Shown piece after piece: positions 49,430-58,553 of a DNA stretch of 64,000 nt (its first letter is position 1; the number at the start of each line of letters is the position of its first letter). The notes below the pieces were generated by a model. The model made no database searches, was not told the DNA's origin, and saw nothing but the letters and a program-made list of their open reading frames with translations. The position numbers were made by a program, and so were the translations under genes. This DNA comes from Allolobophora icterica (Eukaryota > Annelida > Clitellata > Crassiclitellata > Lumbricidae): the NCBI GenBank assembly GCA_963556255.1, contig OY744605.1:38995608-39059607 (forward strand), read 5' to 3'.

Positions 49430-49910
49430 TTAACCCAGCTGCTCTCGGCAATGGCCAAGCATTATTAGACTACGGCAACTCGCCCTTTCTAAACAAAGAC
49501 ATACCCAAATAAACCGTCCCAAGCTATTCAGCCCCGTGCTGTCAGTAAAACCCCGAAACATAACCAAATCACTTCTGTCCTGAAATCTCTCCAATTGCTT
49601 AAAATACCCGAACGAATAGAGTATAAACTGATATCACTCACAAAGCAGCAATTATTGAAACTTGACTTCTCACTTCTCTCAGCTCACTTTCCGAACTTCT
49701 CAAACCCTACGAATGTCCGCGACCTCGGAATCAACTTAGACTGTTCTTTTGCTTAGACAGGCCTTTGCTTCTCATATCTCTCCTTACTTTCTCGCACTTG
49801 CTACTACCACTTGAGGAGACTGCGAGCTATCCGCGCCTCTCCTGGAGTTTTCATTACCATTATCCATTATCCCTATGGAACTCTTCCCTTGGTACTACGT
49901 GGGACCTACT
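49430..49910 (+). mobile_element. Rearranged CR1/L2-type LINE remnant
   Basis: Plus-strand pieces: AVSKTPKHNQITSVLKSLQL and KIPERIEYKLISLT near 49,540-49,640, then NVRDLGINLDCSF and HLRRLRAIRASPGVF near 49,710-49,855. In an intact polymerase the second piece precedes the first, so the copy is rearranged or made of two insertions. Confidence 0.78.
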
Positions 49911-49923
49911 TGTTCGGTTCTGT

Positions 49924-50200
<277 letters not shown>

Positions 50201-50382
50201 TATGTTTCCCTCGCGGTAACAGAAAAGACTCTAAACCACGATGAACAACAGTTCGTCGTTTAGTCTTTTCTGTTTCCGCGGTCACCTCATCACTAAAATT
50301 TGCGAATCGCTCCAAAGCCTCTCTGAAACAAACTCCTGCCAGTAGGCCCTACTTGAGTTCAAATGCGTGTGTGTACAGGATG

Positions 50383-50570
50383 CATGTACGTATGTATGTA
50401 TGTATGTATGTATGTATGTATGTATGTATGTATGTATGTATGTATGTATGTATGTATGTATGTATGTATGTATGTATGTATGTATGTATGTAGGGCCTAC
50501 GTATGTCTGTATGTATGCATGTGTGAATGTATGTGTATATGCATTAATGCATGTATGTATGTATGTATGT
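50383..50570. repeat. (TGTA)n microsatellite interrupted by the LINE
   Basis: About 27 units to 50,492, an interruption, and about 5 more to 50,570 where the LINE begins. TGTA-like sequence resumes after the LINE tail at 53,862, so the LINE landed inside the array. Confidence 0.93.
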
Positions 50571-53366
50571 AGTGACCTGACCAATATGGCACAGGCATCG
50601 ATTGTAGCTCTAACCGAAACATGGCTTGAACCCAATCTTGAAGACTCCATGCAAATTGCGGGATACACTTTTCTGGGAAAGTCCAGACTTGGAGGGGGAG
50701 GGGGAGGAGTAGGTATATTCATTAAAGAAGGCCTTAACTTTCATCAGTATACACCCTTGGCTGGTCGGATCGAACATAAAACGTATGAAAGTCTATTCGT
50801 CAGGTTGAACTTGAAAAAGGGCTTCCTTCTGGTAGGGATAATTTATAGACCGCCGGGACAAAAATTAAACGAGTTTAACGAGGAAATTGATGAACTGATT
50901 GAGGGAATAAAAGCCACCTGTAAAGATATAATATTATTAGGAGATTTCAATATTGATCTATTAAAAGTAAACGAACACAAGGAGACTAATATCTTCTATA
51001 ACCATTTGGCTACTCATCTGTACCTACCAGTTATAACTAGACCTACTCGAATTACTCCTTCTACTCGAACTTTAATTGACAATATATTTACCAGTTCCTG
51101 GTCGAAGTTGCTTGATGCCCACATTATTGTATCTGACATCTCTGACCACTTCCCAATTTGCGCTCGATTTGCTCTTACAACTATACCTGTTGTAAAGCTG
51201 AACTATGGGGTAAATAGATTGGTAAATGAAGACCGGATAGCTAAATTCAAAACTGCTCTATATGATATTAACTGGGATCCTGTGCTGAGGATATGCAACC
51301 AGGGTGATGCTAATGAAGCCTACAATTCCTTTATAGACAAATACAGCCAGGTCTACAATGATGCCTTCCCTCTTTTATCTGAATCTAAGGACCGAAAGTT
51401 CAAGTTTAAAAATCCTTGGATGTCTGCGGGGCTCCTTAAATCCTCCAGAAGGAAGAACCTCCTATATGTCCGATATTTAAAAAATCCGAATGACCATAAC
51501 AAAAGGAAATTTATTGAATATCGAAATAAATTTAAATCAGTAAGACTAAATGCTGAACGTGCTCACTATACTAACGAATTTCAGAAATGCCATAATGATA
51601 TAAAAGCTACATGGAAAGTAATCAGAACGATCATGGTACTTGATGATAAGAAAGTGATGGTTGCCTCTCTAAATGTTAATGAAACCATAGTAGATGATCC
51701 AGCTACAATTGCCAATGTATTTAACAATTACTTTGCCACCATAGCCGATGAATTAGCTAAGAAAATTCAATGTACACCTGGAACTTTCATGGACTTTCTG
51801 CCCCCGTCCAGGCTGAATTCTATGGGCATGACTCTGACTTCCCCGGAAGAACTTTTAAAAATCTGTAGTACTTTGAAAAAAACCCACACGAAAGGTGTAG
51901 ATGGTATTGACCCTTATCTGGCCTCGTCAAATTTATCGTTGATTGCTCAGCCTCTTGCAGCAATTATTAACTGCTCTCTTTTAAATGGCGTGGTTCCAAA
52001 CAACATTAAAGCAGCCAAAGTCATACCTATCTACAAAAAAGGCGATAAAAATAACCCGGCCAATTACAGACCTATTTCTGTACTTAATTACTTCGCTAAA
52101 TACTTCGAAAAAATTGTCTACGATCGACTTAGCAATTATATTGGTAGCTTTAACTTAATCCATCAATCTCAGCATGGCTTTCAGCAGGGTCACTCGACAT
52201 TTATGGCCTTATTAGACTTAGAAGATAAAATTACCAAAGCAATCGACAATAACGAGTACTCCGTGGGAATATTTGTAGACTTAGCCAAAGCTTTCGATAC
52301 CGTAGACCATGTAATTTTACTTAAAAAATTAGAAAACTACGGTATCAGAGGCCCACTTTTAAAATGGTTCGTTAGCTATCTTGATAACCGTACCCAACGC
52401 GTTTGGATCAATGGTGCCTGGTCCGATAGCAGGGGTATTAGGTATGGGGTCCCTCAGGGCTCTAACCTCGGTCCTCTACTTTTTTTAATATATATTAACG
52501 ACTTGGCAGATGTCTCCAAAACCCTTTATTTTATCTTATTTGCCGATGATACAAATATTTTTTTTGCTCATCAGTCTTGGCAAACACTAATGCAAATAAT
52601 AAATTCTGAACTAATACTAATTAATAACTGGTTCTCAGCTAACAGGCTCTCCCTGAATATAGATAAAACAAGCTTCATCGTATTTAAATCTCACAGAAAG
52701 ATCAGGCCAATTGATCTCTCCCTAGAAATTGCAGGTACCCCCCTAACACAAGTAGAGTCAACCAAATTCCTTGGCATTCTGGTGGATAGACACTTGTCAT
52801 GGAATGACCATATAAATTACATTTCCCTGAAAATAGCAAAGAATATTGGAATACTTAAGCGGATCTCTTACTTGCTCCCCACATCCATCCGGTTAAACTT
52901 ATACTATACATTAATTCTCCCTTATTTAAGCTACTGTAATTTAATTTGGGCAACTAATTATGAATCGAGGCTACACAAACTAGTGATTCTCCAAAAGAAA
53001 GCTGTTAGACTCATCATGGGAGCCCCCTATGGGTCCCATACTCGTCCTTTATTTCATCACCTTAAATTATTGACCATAAATCAAATTCGTTCCCTACAAA
53101 TAGGAACCTTTCTTTATCGATTTGAAAATAGGTCATTACCTGATTCATTTATGAATTACTTTATCCTAGGCTCACAGCTACACTCTCATAACACCAGGAA
53201 TGCTCTCACCTACCGCTCTGACAAAGCTCGTACCAATGCAAGGATGTTTAGTATAAAATATTATGGGCCCAAAATCTGGAATGCCCTGCCTATTGATATA
53301 CGCTGTTCGCCAAATCCCTACTTATTTAAGATTCGATTGCGCAAGTACCTTCTGAATGTGGTATGA
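50571..53366 (+). CDS. Endonuclease-reverse transcriptase of the LINE (N-terminally truncated)
   Basis: 931 residues remain. The first about 215 are an APE-like endonuclease: IVALTETWL (catalytic Glu), YRPPG, ILLGDFNIDL and ISDHFPI. The N-terminal Asn motif is lost, so nicking activity is doubtful. The reverse transcriptase follows: KVIPIYKKGDKNNPANYRPI, QHGFQQGHST, VDLAKAFDTVDH, GVPQGSNLGPLLFLIYIND and FADDTN with its two Asp. Then come FLGILVDRHLSWNDH, PYLSYCNLIWA and a GPKIWNALP C-terminus. The product would copy LINE RNA at a nicked target. Translation upstream of 50,571 only reads the microsatellite. No stops or frameshifts are visible. Confidence 0.93.
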   Translation, partial: SDLTNMAQASIVALTETWLEPNLEDSMQIAGYTFLGKSRLGGGGGGVGIFIKEGLNFHQYTPLAGRIEHKTYESLFVRLNLKKGFLLVGIIYRPPGQKLNEFNEEIDELIEGIKATCKDIILLGDFNIDLLKVNEHKETNIFYNHLATHLYLPVITRPTRITPSTRTLIDNIFTSSWSKLLDAHIIVSDISDHFPICARFALTTIPVVKLNYGVNRLVNEDRIAKFKTALYDINWDPVLRICNQGDANEAYNSFIDKYSQVYNDAFPLLSESKDRKFKFKNPWMSAGLLKSSRRKNLLYVRYLKNPNDHNKRKFIEYRNKFKSVRLNAERAHYTNEFQKCHNDIKATWKVIRTIMVLDDKKVMVASLNVNETIVDDPATIANVFNNYFATIADELAKKIQCTPGTFMDFLPPSRLNSMGMTLTSPEELLKICSTLKKTHTKGVDGIDPYLASSNLSLIAQPLAAIINCSLLNGVVPNNIKAAKVIPIYKKGDKNNPANYRPISVLNYFAKYFEKIVYDRLSNYIGSFNLIHQSQHGFQQGHSTFMALLDLEDKITKAIDNNEYSVGIFVDLAKAFDTVDHVILLKKLENYGIRGPLLKWFVSYLDNRTQRVWINGAWSDSRGIRYGVPQGSNLGPLLFLIYINDLADVSKTLYFILFADDTNIFFAHQSWQTLMQIINSELILINNWFSANRLSLNIDKTSFIVFKSHRKIRPIDLSLEIAGTPLTQVESTKFLGILVDRHLSWNDHINYISLKIAKNIGILKRISYLLPTSIRLNLYYTLILPYLSYCNLIWATNYESRLHKLVILQKKAVRLIMGAPYGSHTRPLFHHLKLLTINQIRSLQIGTFLYRFENRSLPDSFMNYFILGSQLHSHNTRNALTYRSDKARTNARMFSIKYYGPKIWNALPIDIRCSPNPYLFKIRLRKYLLNVV

Positions 53367-53838
53367 GTCTCCCTAGTCATTAGAATTGATCATTGTATCT
53401 CTTATATACTGATTTTTTTTCCTTATATAGTTTTTTTGTTTTTGTTTTCTTGATATTGGGTGAACACGCACATAGGTAATCTTAAGTATATATAATTTTG
53501 TGTTAGTTAAGGTTAGTTAAGGAATGCATACTATCAATCCCAACCTAGCCTCTGTATAAATTAATTGTAAAGCCGATTGGCTTAAATTGATTGTGAATGA
53601 ATGTAGTGAGGCTACCCTTCGATCCTGTCAGTCATATTGTTCATTGGTACATGTATCTATTTAGGTGTCCCTAGTTAGCGGGATGTATATCCCTTGGGGG
53701 CCACCTTTTGCCGCCAATGACAAGTTTTTTTTACCGCTGTGTACACTACTCTTTTCTGTTTTAATTGTCAATCATACTGCTATTTTACAGTCACTATACT
53801 CTGTTATAATTGTCATTTGGATGCAATAAAGATTTTTG

Positions 53839-53861
53839 ATTGATTGATTGATTGATTGATG
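53839..53861. repeat. (GATT)n LINE tail
   Basis: About five GATT units after AATAAAGATTTTTGATTGA; marks the LINE 3' end. The AATAAA may serve as polyadenylation signal. Confidence 0.88.
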
Positions 53862-53985
53862 TATGTATATATATGTATATATGTATGTAAGCGTGTATGA
53901 ATGTTTGTATGTTTGCATGCACAGTATGTATGATTTTGGACTTTAATAAAGCGCATTCTGGGAAACTATAAATACGCGCTTCAGG

Positions 53986-54637
53986 AGTAGTGGGGTAACA
54001 CGGGGTTGGGGACATCATCGTAATTACGTTTAAAACCAGTTTTGACTGGCCTACAACACCCAGTTTTTCTGGTCCCCACCACTCCATTATCTCACCGAAT
54101 TAAGAGGATGCTGATCTATACCATCTAGGCTTCCAGAGGGTCCTGAAACCCACGGACAATTATAGCAGGCCGACTTCCAGGGCCTCCTGAGGGCCCACGA
54201 ACGCTTTGTGTGACCATTTTCATAGTTGTGACTGATAATATGGTCACAAGTGTCACAGTGTCACACTGAGCGGCTTCGGGACAGGGCCCACAGACCCTTA
54301 TCAAAGATTGGTTTCCAAGCAGTGCCTATGGCCATCATGGCTTAGAAGTCTTTTGAATCGTGGTGTTAAGTGAGTCTTTGAAATCAGGCTCAATAGAAAG
54401 TCCTTCGATATAAAGACCGTCTCTAAGCCAATTCGGCCAAAGCCAAAAAATAAGGATCGTGGATTGCCCCAACACATCAAACCGCAAGAGTGTCGTTTGC
54501 TGCCGGTCGAGACCCTCCCACGAGGCCGGCCCAAACCATTGGAGTGTGCCAGTAAAAATTATAACTCCGCTAATCGTACGGTGGTGGTGCGCTAGGAATT
54601 ACAGACTCGCCACCCCAACCGCCTACGATGAAAATTT
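53986..54637. other. Putative Polinton left terminal region, non-coding
   Basis: No convincing gene. The first 100 bp can pair with itself: GGAGTAGTGGGG at 53,985 versus CCCCACCACTCC ending at 54,086. The rest (CAGAGGGTCC, CTCCTGAGGGCCC motifs) is higher in GC than the host flank. It may be the terminal inverted repeat, whose partner would be right of the window. Confidence 0.5.
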
Positions 54638-55243
54638 TTATATCGTGGTTCGCGGAGAAGACCCAGCGCTGGTTAGTTTCTTGATTAGTTCTGCCACCAT
54701 CTGGTCTTTGCTTTGACTCGGCAACTCTTTTTTTCCATTCTTGCTTTGTATATCACGTTTCATCGTTCTATATTTCTCCTCCTCTCCCAGAATAAGTTTA
54801 TATTCTTCATCGCTAATAGCCGTGTCCTCTAACGCCTTAGAAATGTGGTCATGAACAGTGTTTAGCTTACTTTCCGCCAAAATACAAATTTCGTCATGTT
54901 TTGAAGCTTTAGCAACAAAACTTCTACTGACAACATTTCCAATAATATCCAGAAAACTCGTCGCTATGGCCAAACTCTCCAGAACAATACCAGGAATAAA
55001 ACCAATACCAGTGGCTAACATAGCTGCCCCACCCACCCCAGTTCCAAGACTAACTATAGCAAGGCCGGCCGACGCCCCATTAGCCACATCTACAACCCTC
55101 TTATACTTTTTACACAGTTGTCCCCGACTTATCGCCTCAGACCTCAGGAATGCTTCTATTTCGCCGATCTTCTGCAAGCGAAATGTTTGCGACGTCGTGT
55201 CTGACGAAATTGTTGACTCCATCAGCGTTGGGTACAAAGACAT
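54638..55243 (-). CDS. Polinton protein of unknown function with a long hydrophobic region
   Basis: 201 residues. A charged N-terminal third (KIGEIEAFL, CKKYKRVVD) leads into a glycine- and alanine-rich hydrophobic region at about residues 55-105 (ASAGLAIVSLGTGVGGAAML, then IGFIPGIVLESLAIATSFL) that could form two helices in a membrane. A Lys- and Glu-rich, probably helical C-terminus follows. Similar frames sit near capsid genes in other invertebrate Mavericks as I recall, but the role is unknown; a membrane-active or host-exit protein is a guess. It starts 6 bp from the next gene and is the last gene of the minus-strand cluster. Confidence 0.75.
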   Translation of the reverse strand: MSLYPTLMESTISSDTTSQTFRLQKIGEIEAFLRSEAISRGQLCKKYKRVVDVANGASAGLAIVSLGTGVGGAAMLATGIGFIPGIVLESLAIATSFLDIIGNVVSRSFVAKASKHDEICILAESKLNTVHDHISKALEDTAISDEEYKLILGEEEKYRTMKRDIQSKNGKKELPSQSKDQMVAELIKKLTSAGSSPRTTI

Positions 55244-55249
55244 ACTTTT

Positions 55250-55795
55250 TTATAGTTGCTCTATCAGTAACGTTACGTTTAACTCAATAGTTGAAGTACT
55301 TAAAACGCCTATCTTTTTTCCTTCAATTCGAAAACTCGTTTGTCCTGGAATGAATATTGCCCTAGATGCATCAAACTGTCCACTTTGAATGTCAACTGTA
55401 CGATCGATGCTACCCGCGGCTGTAATAACGCGAACTGACGCATCACCGGTGCTAACACCAAACATTGTTAGCCTCCAGAATCCGCGGTCTAATGAAATAA
55501 CCTCATTATTAGTTTGCAACGTAATACATGGATAACGTGCCGCGGTCAATGGAAGCGTTTGCCACGAACTTTGAGTCACAGTTTTGGTCGCTGTGTAAAT
55601 ATCGCGGCTGTGGTAATCATCCGACACGAAATCGATGTGGATTTGGGGAACCGCGGCTAACATATCTGCGGTGGGCTTAGGGATAGTATATCCCCAGTTG
55701 GTTAGTCCAACCAAATCATCGAGGTTGTACTTGTGCATATTGGTTTCTCCTTTTTGCCGGAGATAACCACGAATCTTGTAGTGTGAGTCGGCCAT
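55250..55795 (-). CDS. Polinton small beta-rich protein, probably fibre-associated
   Basis: 181 residues, no membrane segment. Alternating hydrophobic strands dominate the second half (VRVITAAGSIDRTVDIQSG, FRIEGKKIGVLSTSTIELNV), suggesting a beta-sandwich. The N-terminus has YNLDDLVGLTNWGYTIPKP. It sits between the fibre gene (9 bp away) and the hydrophobic protein (6 bp), in the same orientation, so a structural or attachment role is the simplest reading. I do not recognise the family. Confidence 0.72.
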   Translation of the reverse strand: MADSHYKIRGYLRQKGETNMHKYNLDDLVGLTNWGYTIPKPTADMLAAVPQIHIDFVSDDYHSRDIYTATKTVTQSSWQTLPLTAARYPCITLQTNNEVISLDRGFWRLTMFGVSTGDASVRVITAAGSIDRTVDIQSGQFDASRAIFIPGQTSFRIEGKKIGVLSTSTIELNVTLLIEQL

Positions 55796-55804
55796 TATTA
55801 AGTC

Positions 55805-57631
55805 TTACGTATCTCCAACTTTAAAATATGTGTAAATCTGGAAGTGGGATATTCCAAGAGTAGTTAGATTTGGTTCTGTACCAAGGACCGTCAGCCTGTA
55901 GATTTTGTATGCGGTGTCAGAGTCGATGGTAAACTCCTGCGCAAAGTTAGGCAAAACGGTGTTGGAGGTGAGTAGGTCTGTATATGTAAACGAATCACCA
56001 TTCCGAACGGCCCCACTGATCTTCCAGGACGATATACGCGGGACATCAAGAATATCAATTCTCCCAGCCAGGCTGACTTTCCATACCCGCACAGGGACCG
56101 GGCATTCAATATGTAAACAAGCCCCAACAATTCTATTCGCAGGGGGCGTGGCCCTCCACTCACCTCTTACACCTGAGTTGAATGCCATATGCGGTGGGTT
56201 AGTGTCGAGAAATGTGTTGGCTATGGCCTTAAAACCCGTTTCGGAGAGGTCACTGGAAAGTGGTGGAATGTGGCCGCTGTAGTTTAAAAATTTGAGGTTA
56301 TTCACGTACTGTCTTACAGCGGCCTCTTTACTGTCCGTATACCTTTTAACCACAACAGCCTGATTGTCAACATATTGTTTATTGGCCACGTTCAAAGGCT
56401 CCGTCGGTATTTTATTTAATTTTGTCATTTTACCGGTTACGATTCTCGTCACCTGCCCGATACTCGCCGCGTCGGTATTAGTTGTTGAGGCCCCCGTGTA
56501 AAGCCCAGTCACCCTCTTACCGCCCATAGCTAAATTTCCAGTCATTGCGTCGCCAACTTTAAGCACGCAAGCGCTCCTGACCATAGCGTCTTGTTCTTCA
56601 GCGTAAGTTTTTGCAGCTTCGGCTTTCTGGTCTGCATACCCCCTTGCGGCGGCGGTCTTTTGATCTGTATACAACCTCACGGCCGAATTAATCGCGGTGT
56701 CCTGATCGACCGCGTACTGTCTAGCAGCAATATGTTGAACATCAACATATTGTTTGTTAACCACGTGCAACGACTCCGTGGGAACTCTATCGAGGCTCAA
56801 TAGAGCGCCGGCGACCGCTGTTGACACTTGTTTCCAACTCGCTGCGTCGCTATCAGATCCTGGAATCTCTGTTGGAAGTCCAGTTACTCGGTGGCCACCC
56901 ATGACTAAACTTCCAGTCATTACACTTCCAGATTTTAGCACACACGCGTTCTTGACGATAACATCTTGCTCGTTGACGTAACTTTTTACAATAACATCCT
57001 TTTCGTCCGCATACTGCCTAACGGAATCTCTCAGCACCTCGTTCTTCTCGTCCGTGTACTGCTTTGCATCGATAAGCTTCTGGTCTGCATGGCTCTCGGC
57101 CGCAGCCGCCTTCTGGTCCGCGTACAGCCTGACGGCAGTGTCCAGCAGAGCGTCCTTATCGTCTGCGTAACGTTTAACGAGACCAGTTACCTCGGAGCTT
57201 AACTCGGCTTGGTGCGCCCGTTCTTTCGCGTACTCTGTTATTTGTTTCCAACTCGCAGCGTCGGACTCCCCCACCAATTCGTCCCAACCCTCGTCTTCAC
57301 TGTCAGATCCCGGAGTGTCCGTGGGCAAACCTGTCAATTTATGACCGCCCATTTTTAGAATGCCAGACATCGTTCCACCGGTGATTTGTAAGTTGTCCTG
57401 ATCTACGATGTCCGCATAAGCCTTTGTCGCGGCGTCTGTGTCCATCGTAGGAGTCCCCACATTTGTCAGCCGAAAACCTCCAGCCGAAAGAATTCCCAAT
57501 ATGGTATCACCAGCCTTGTGGACGAGCCCAGCGGCGCTTATCTGCCCCCCTCCAAACCCACCTCCACCGTCTCTTCCAAATTTATCAACCGGCATTTTTT
57601 TTATATAAAAAGGATGGTGGAAGTCTAACAT
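55805..57631 (-). CDS. Modular fibre protein resembling phage tail fibres
   Basis: 608 residues. Four modules of the pattern MTGxLxMGGxRVTGLPTxxPxxDxDAAS are seen near residues 40-65, 85-130, 240-270 and 365-395. The same pattern (GNKITNLxDPxxxTDAATKxYVD) is typical of phage tail fibres. Helical linkers of YADQKAAAAESHADQKLI type with ADQK or DEKD every 10-14 residues join the modules, probably as a trimeric coiled coil. The last about 160 residues are beta-rich (VRVWKVSLAGRID, SSWKISGAVRNGDSFTYTDL) and recall a galactose-binding fold, a likely knob. The N-terminus is glycine-rich (GRDGGGGFGGGQ). It probably attaches virions to cells. The stop overlaps the protease start by 7 bp. Confidence 0.82.
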   Translation of the reverse strand: MLDFHHPFYIKKMPVDKFGRDGGGGFGGGQISAAGLVHKAGDTILGILSAGGFRLTNVGTPTMDTDAATKAYADIVDQDNLQITGGTMSGILKMGGHKLTGLPTDTPGSDSEDEGWDELVGESDAASWKQITEYAKERAHQAELSSEVTGLVKRYADDKDALLDTAVRLYADQKAAAAESHADQKLIDAKQYTDEKNEVLRDSVRQYADEKDVIVKSYVNEQDVIVKNACVLKSGSVMTGSLVMGGHRVTGLPTEIPGSDSDAASWKQVSTAVAGALLSLDRVPTESLHVVNKQYVDVQHIAARQYAVDQDTAINSAVRLYTDQKTAAARGYADQKAEAAKTYAEEQDAMVRSACVLKVGDAMTGNLAMGGKRVTGLYTGASTTNTDAASIGQVTRIVTGKMTKLNKIPTEPLNVANKQYVDNQAVVVKRYTDSKEAAVRQYVNNLKFLNYSGHIPPLSSDLSETGFKAIANTFLDTNPPHMAFNSGVRGEWRATPPANRIVGACLHIECPVPVRVWKVSLAGRIDILDVPRISSWKISGAVRNGDSFTYTDLLTSNTVLPNFAQEFTIDSDTAYKIYRLTVLGTEPNLTTLGISHFQIYTYFKVGDT

Positions 57632-58047
57632 AGGTCAAGCACGATATCTTCAAAATTCTTTCCGGCAGCGAGCTCTCTTAGCACGAGCAGACAGAGATGA
57701 CCACATACCACATCATCGGGCCCCTGTAGCTGGAACGTTTGAGTTCTTATAGGATTTTTTAAATATCGAGAAATTTCGAGAGGTGGATCCAGCCCATAAC
57801 TGTCAAAATAGACGGCTGTAGGTCCATCTATCCAATAAGCGACCCAGTGAGTACCGTCGCCGGAACCGGAATCTAAATTAACAACTCCACACTCCTTCTC
57901 ACGAGCCACGGCTGGCAGGCCATCTCGCATGAAAACACCGCGGAAATGCGGCAGCGCTCTGGCAACTTTCTCTATGTCGAAGTTGCTAAGAGGTTTTAGT
58001 TTTTTTGCCCGATGTAGAGACCGGATCCCTTGCACATTGGGCAACAA
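57625..58047 (-). CDS. Adenain-like cysteine protease (capsid maturation)
   Basis: 140 residues. Catalytic set of the adenovirus protease/Ulp1 clan is visible: His67 in GTHWVAYW, Asp82 in VYFDSYG, Gln108 in FQLQGP and Cys115 in VCGHLCL. The start region LSNFDIEKVAR and PHFRGVFMRD matches Maverick proteases. It would cut capsid and core precursors, as adenain does. Adenovirus proteases are about 200 residues, so this is a short form without the extra C-terminal part. The start chosen overlaps the upstream gene by 52 bp; the next Met (residue 40) would leave too little of the fold. Confidence 0.92.
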   Translation of the reverse strand: MLPNVQGIRSLHRAKKLKPLSNFDIEKVARALPHFRGVFMRDGLPAVAREKECGVVNLDSGSGDGTHWVAYWIDGPTAVYFDSYGLDPPLEISRYLKNPIRTQTFQLQGPDDVVCGHLCLLVLRELAAGKNFEDIVLDLC

Positions 58048-58496
58048 CCACCACGAGTCTCGCGCCCGAGATATAAACCGGACCCCCGCGCTTCGAGTGC
58101 GCGATTGTGACGCTCCGCCTCCGCCTGTGCGGCGTCGTTGGCCTGTTTGTTGTGCACGGCCTCTGCCACCCCAGTGGCAATGCCACCCACGGCACCCGCC
58201 GCGCCTAACCCACTAAAAATCAATGGGAGGAGAGCCAGCAGTGGAAGAAATCCACCAGATTTTGTCATCTTTTTCAATTGCGTTTTGGTGAATCTCAGCT
58301 CCATGCCAACGCCTTCCGAAATCTTCTTCACTATTCGGGCGGCTTGAACTTTTGTGAGCGCGAGCTTGTCGTCTCCGCGAAGCTGGCCATGAGCGAGTCG
58401 GATCGTGGCACCAGTGCCGGCGCGCGCAGCTTTAGCCAATGTTTGCTTTTGCCCTTCGGTCAGTGAAAGGCCGAACGCAACGTATTCAGTTTTCAT
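57996..58496 (-). CDS. Protein X-like small virion protein with GSGLYLG repeats
   Basis: 166 residues. The N-terminal half is basic and helical (LTEGQKQTLAKAARAGTGA, TKVQAARIVKKI). A hydrophobic alanine/glycine segment follows at about residues 80-110 (FLPLLALLPLIFSGLGAAGA). The C-terminus has two GSGLY(L/I)G motifs around a CCPMC. The arrangement resembles the pX-like proteins described in adintoviruses; in adenovirus pX is a DNA-binding core peptide. Position between the capsid and protease genes fits. The function is inferred, not shown. Confidence 0.8.
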   Translation of the reverse strand: MKTEYVAFGLSLTEGQKQTLAKAARAGTGATIRLAHGQLRGDDKLALTKVQAARIVKKISEGVGMELRFTKTQLKKMTKSGGFLPLLALLPLIFSGLGAAGAVGGIATGVAEAVHNKQANDAAQAEAERHNRALEARGSGLYLGRETRGGCCPMCKGSGLYIGQKN

Positions 58497-58553
58497 TTTT
58501 GGAAAAAATATATCTAAAAGAGGGCCTTGTATCTAAATGTGAAAAAACGATTT

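Larger units (their letters stand above)
50571..53861 (+). mobile_element. 5'-truncated LINE, CR1/L2/Jockey group, apparently young
   Basis: Starts in the endonuclease domain directly at a TGTA repeat. It has one long open frame, about 490 bp of 3' UTR, and ends in TTGATTGATTGATTGATTGA. The uninterrupted frame argues for recent insertion. Target duplications cannot be told from the microsatellite. Exact clade is not settled from sequence alone. Confidence 0.92.

Noticed and set aside
50367..50570. N-terminal Met-Tyr-Val-Cys extension of the LINE protein
   Set aside because: It is translation of the TGTA microsatellite; the real LINE sequence starts at 50,571.
54858..55388. 176-residue plus-strand frame in the Polinton
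   Set aside because: It is antisense to two minus-strand genes whose protein patterns are convincing; it shows no recognisable motif.
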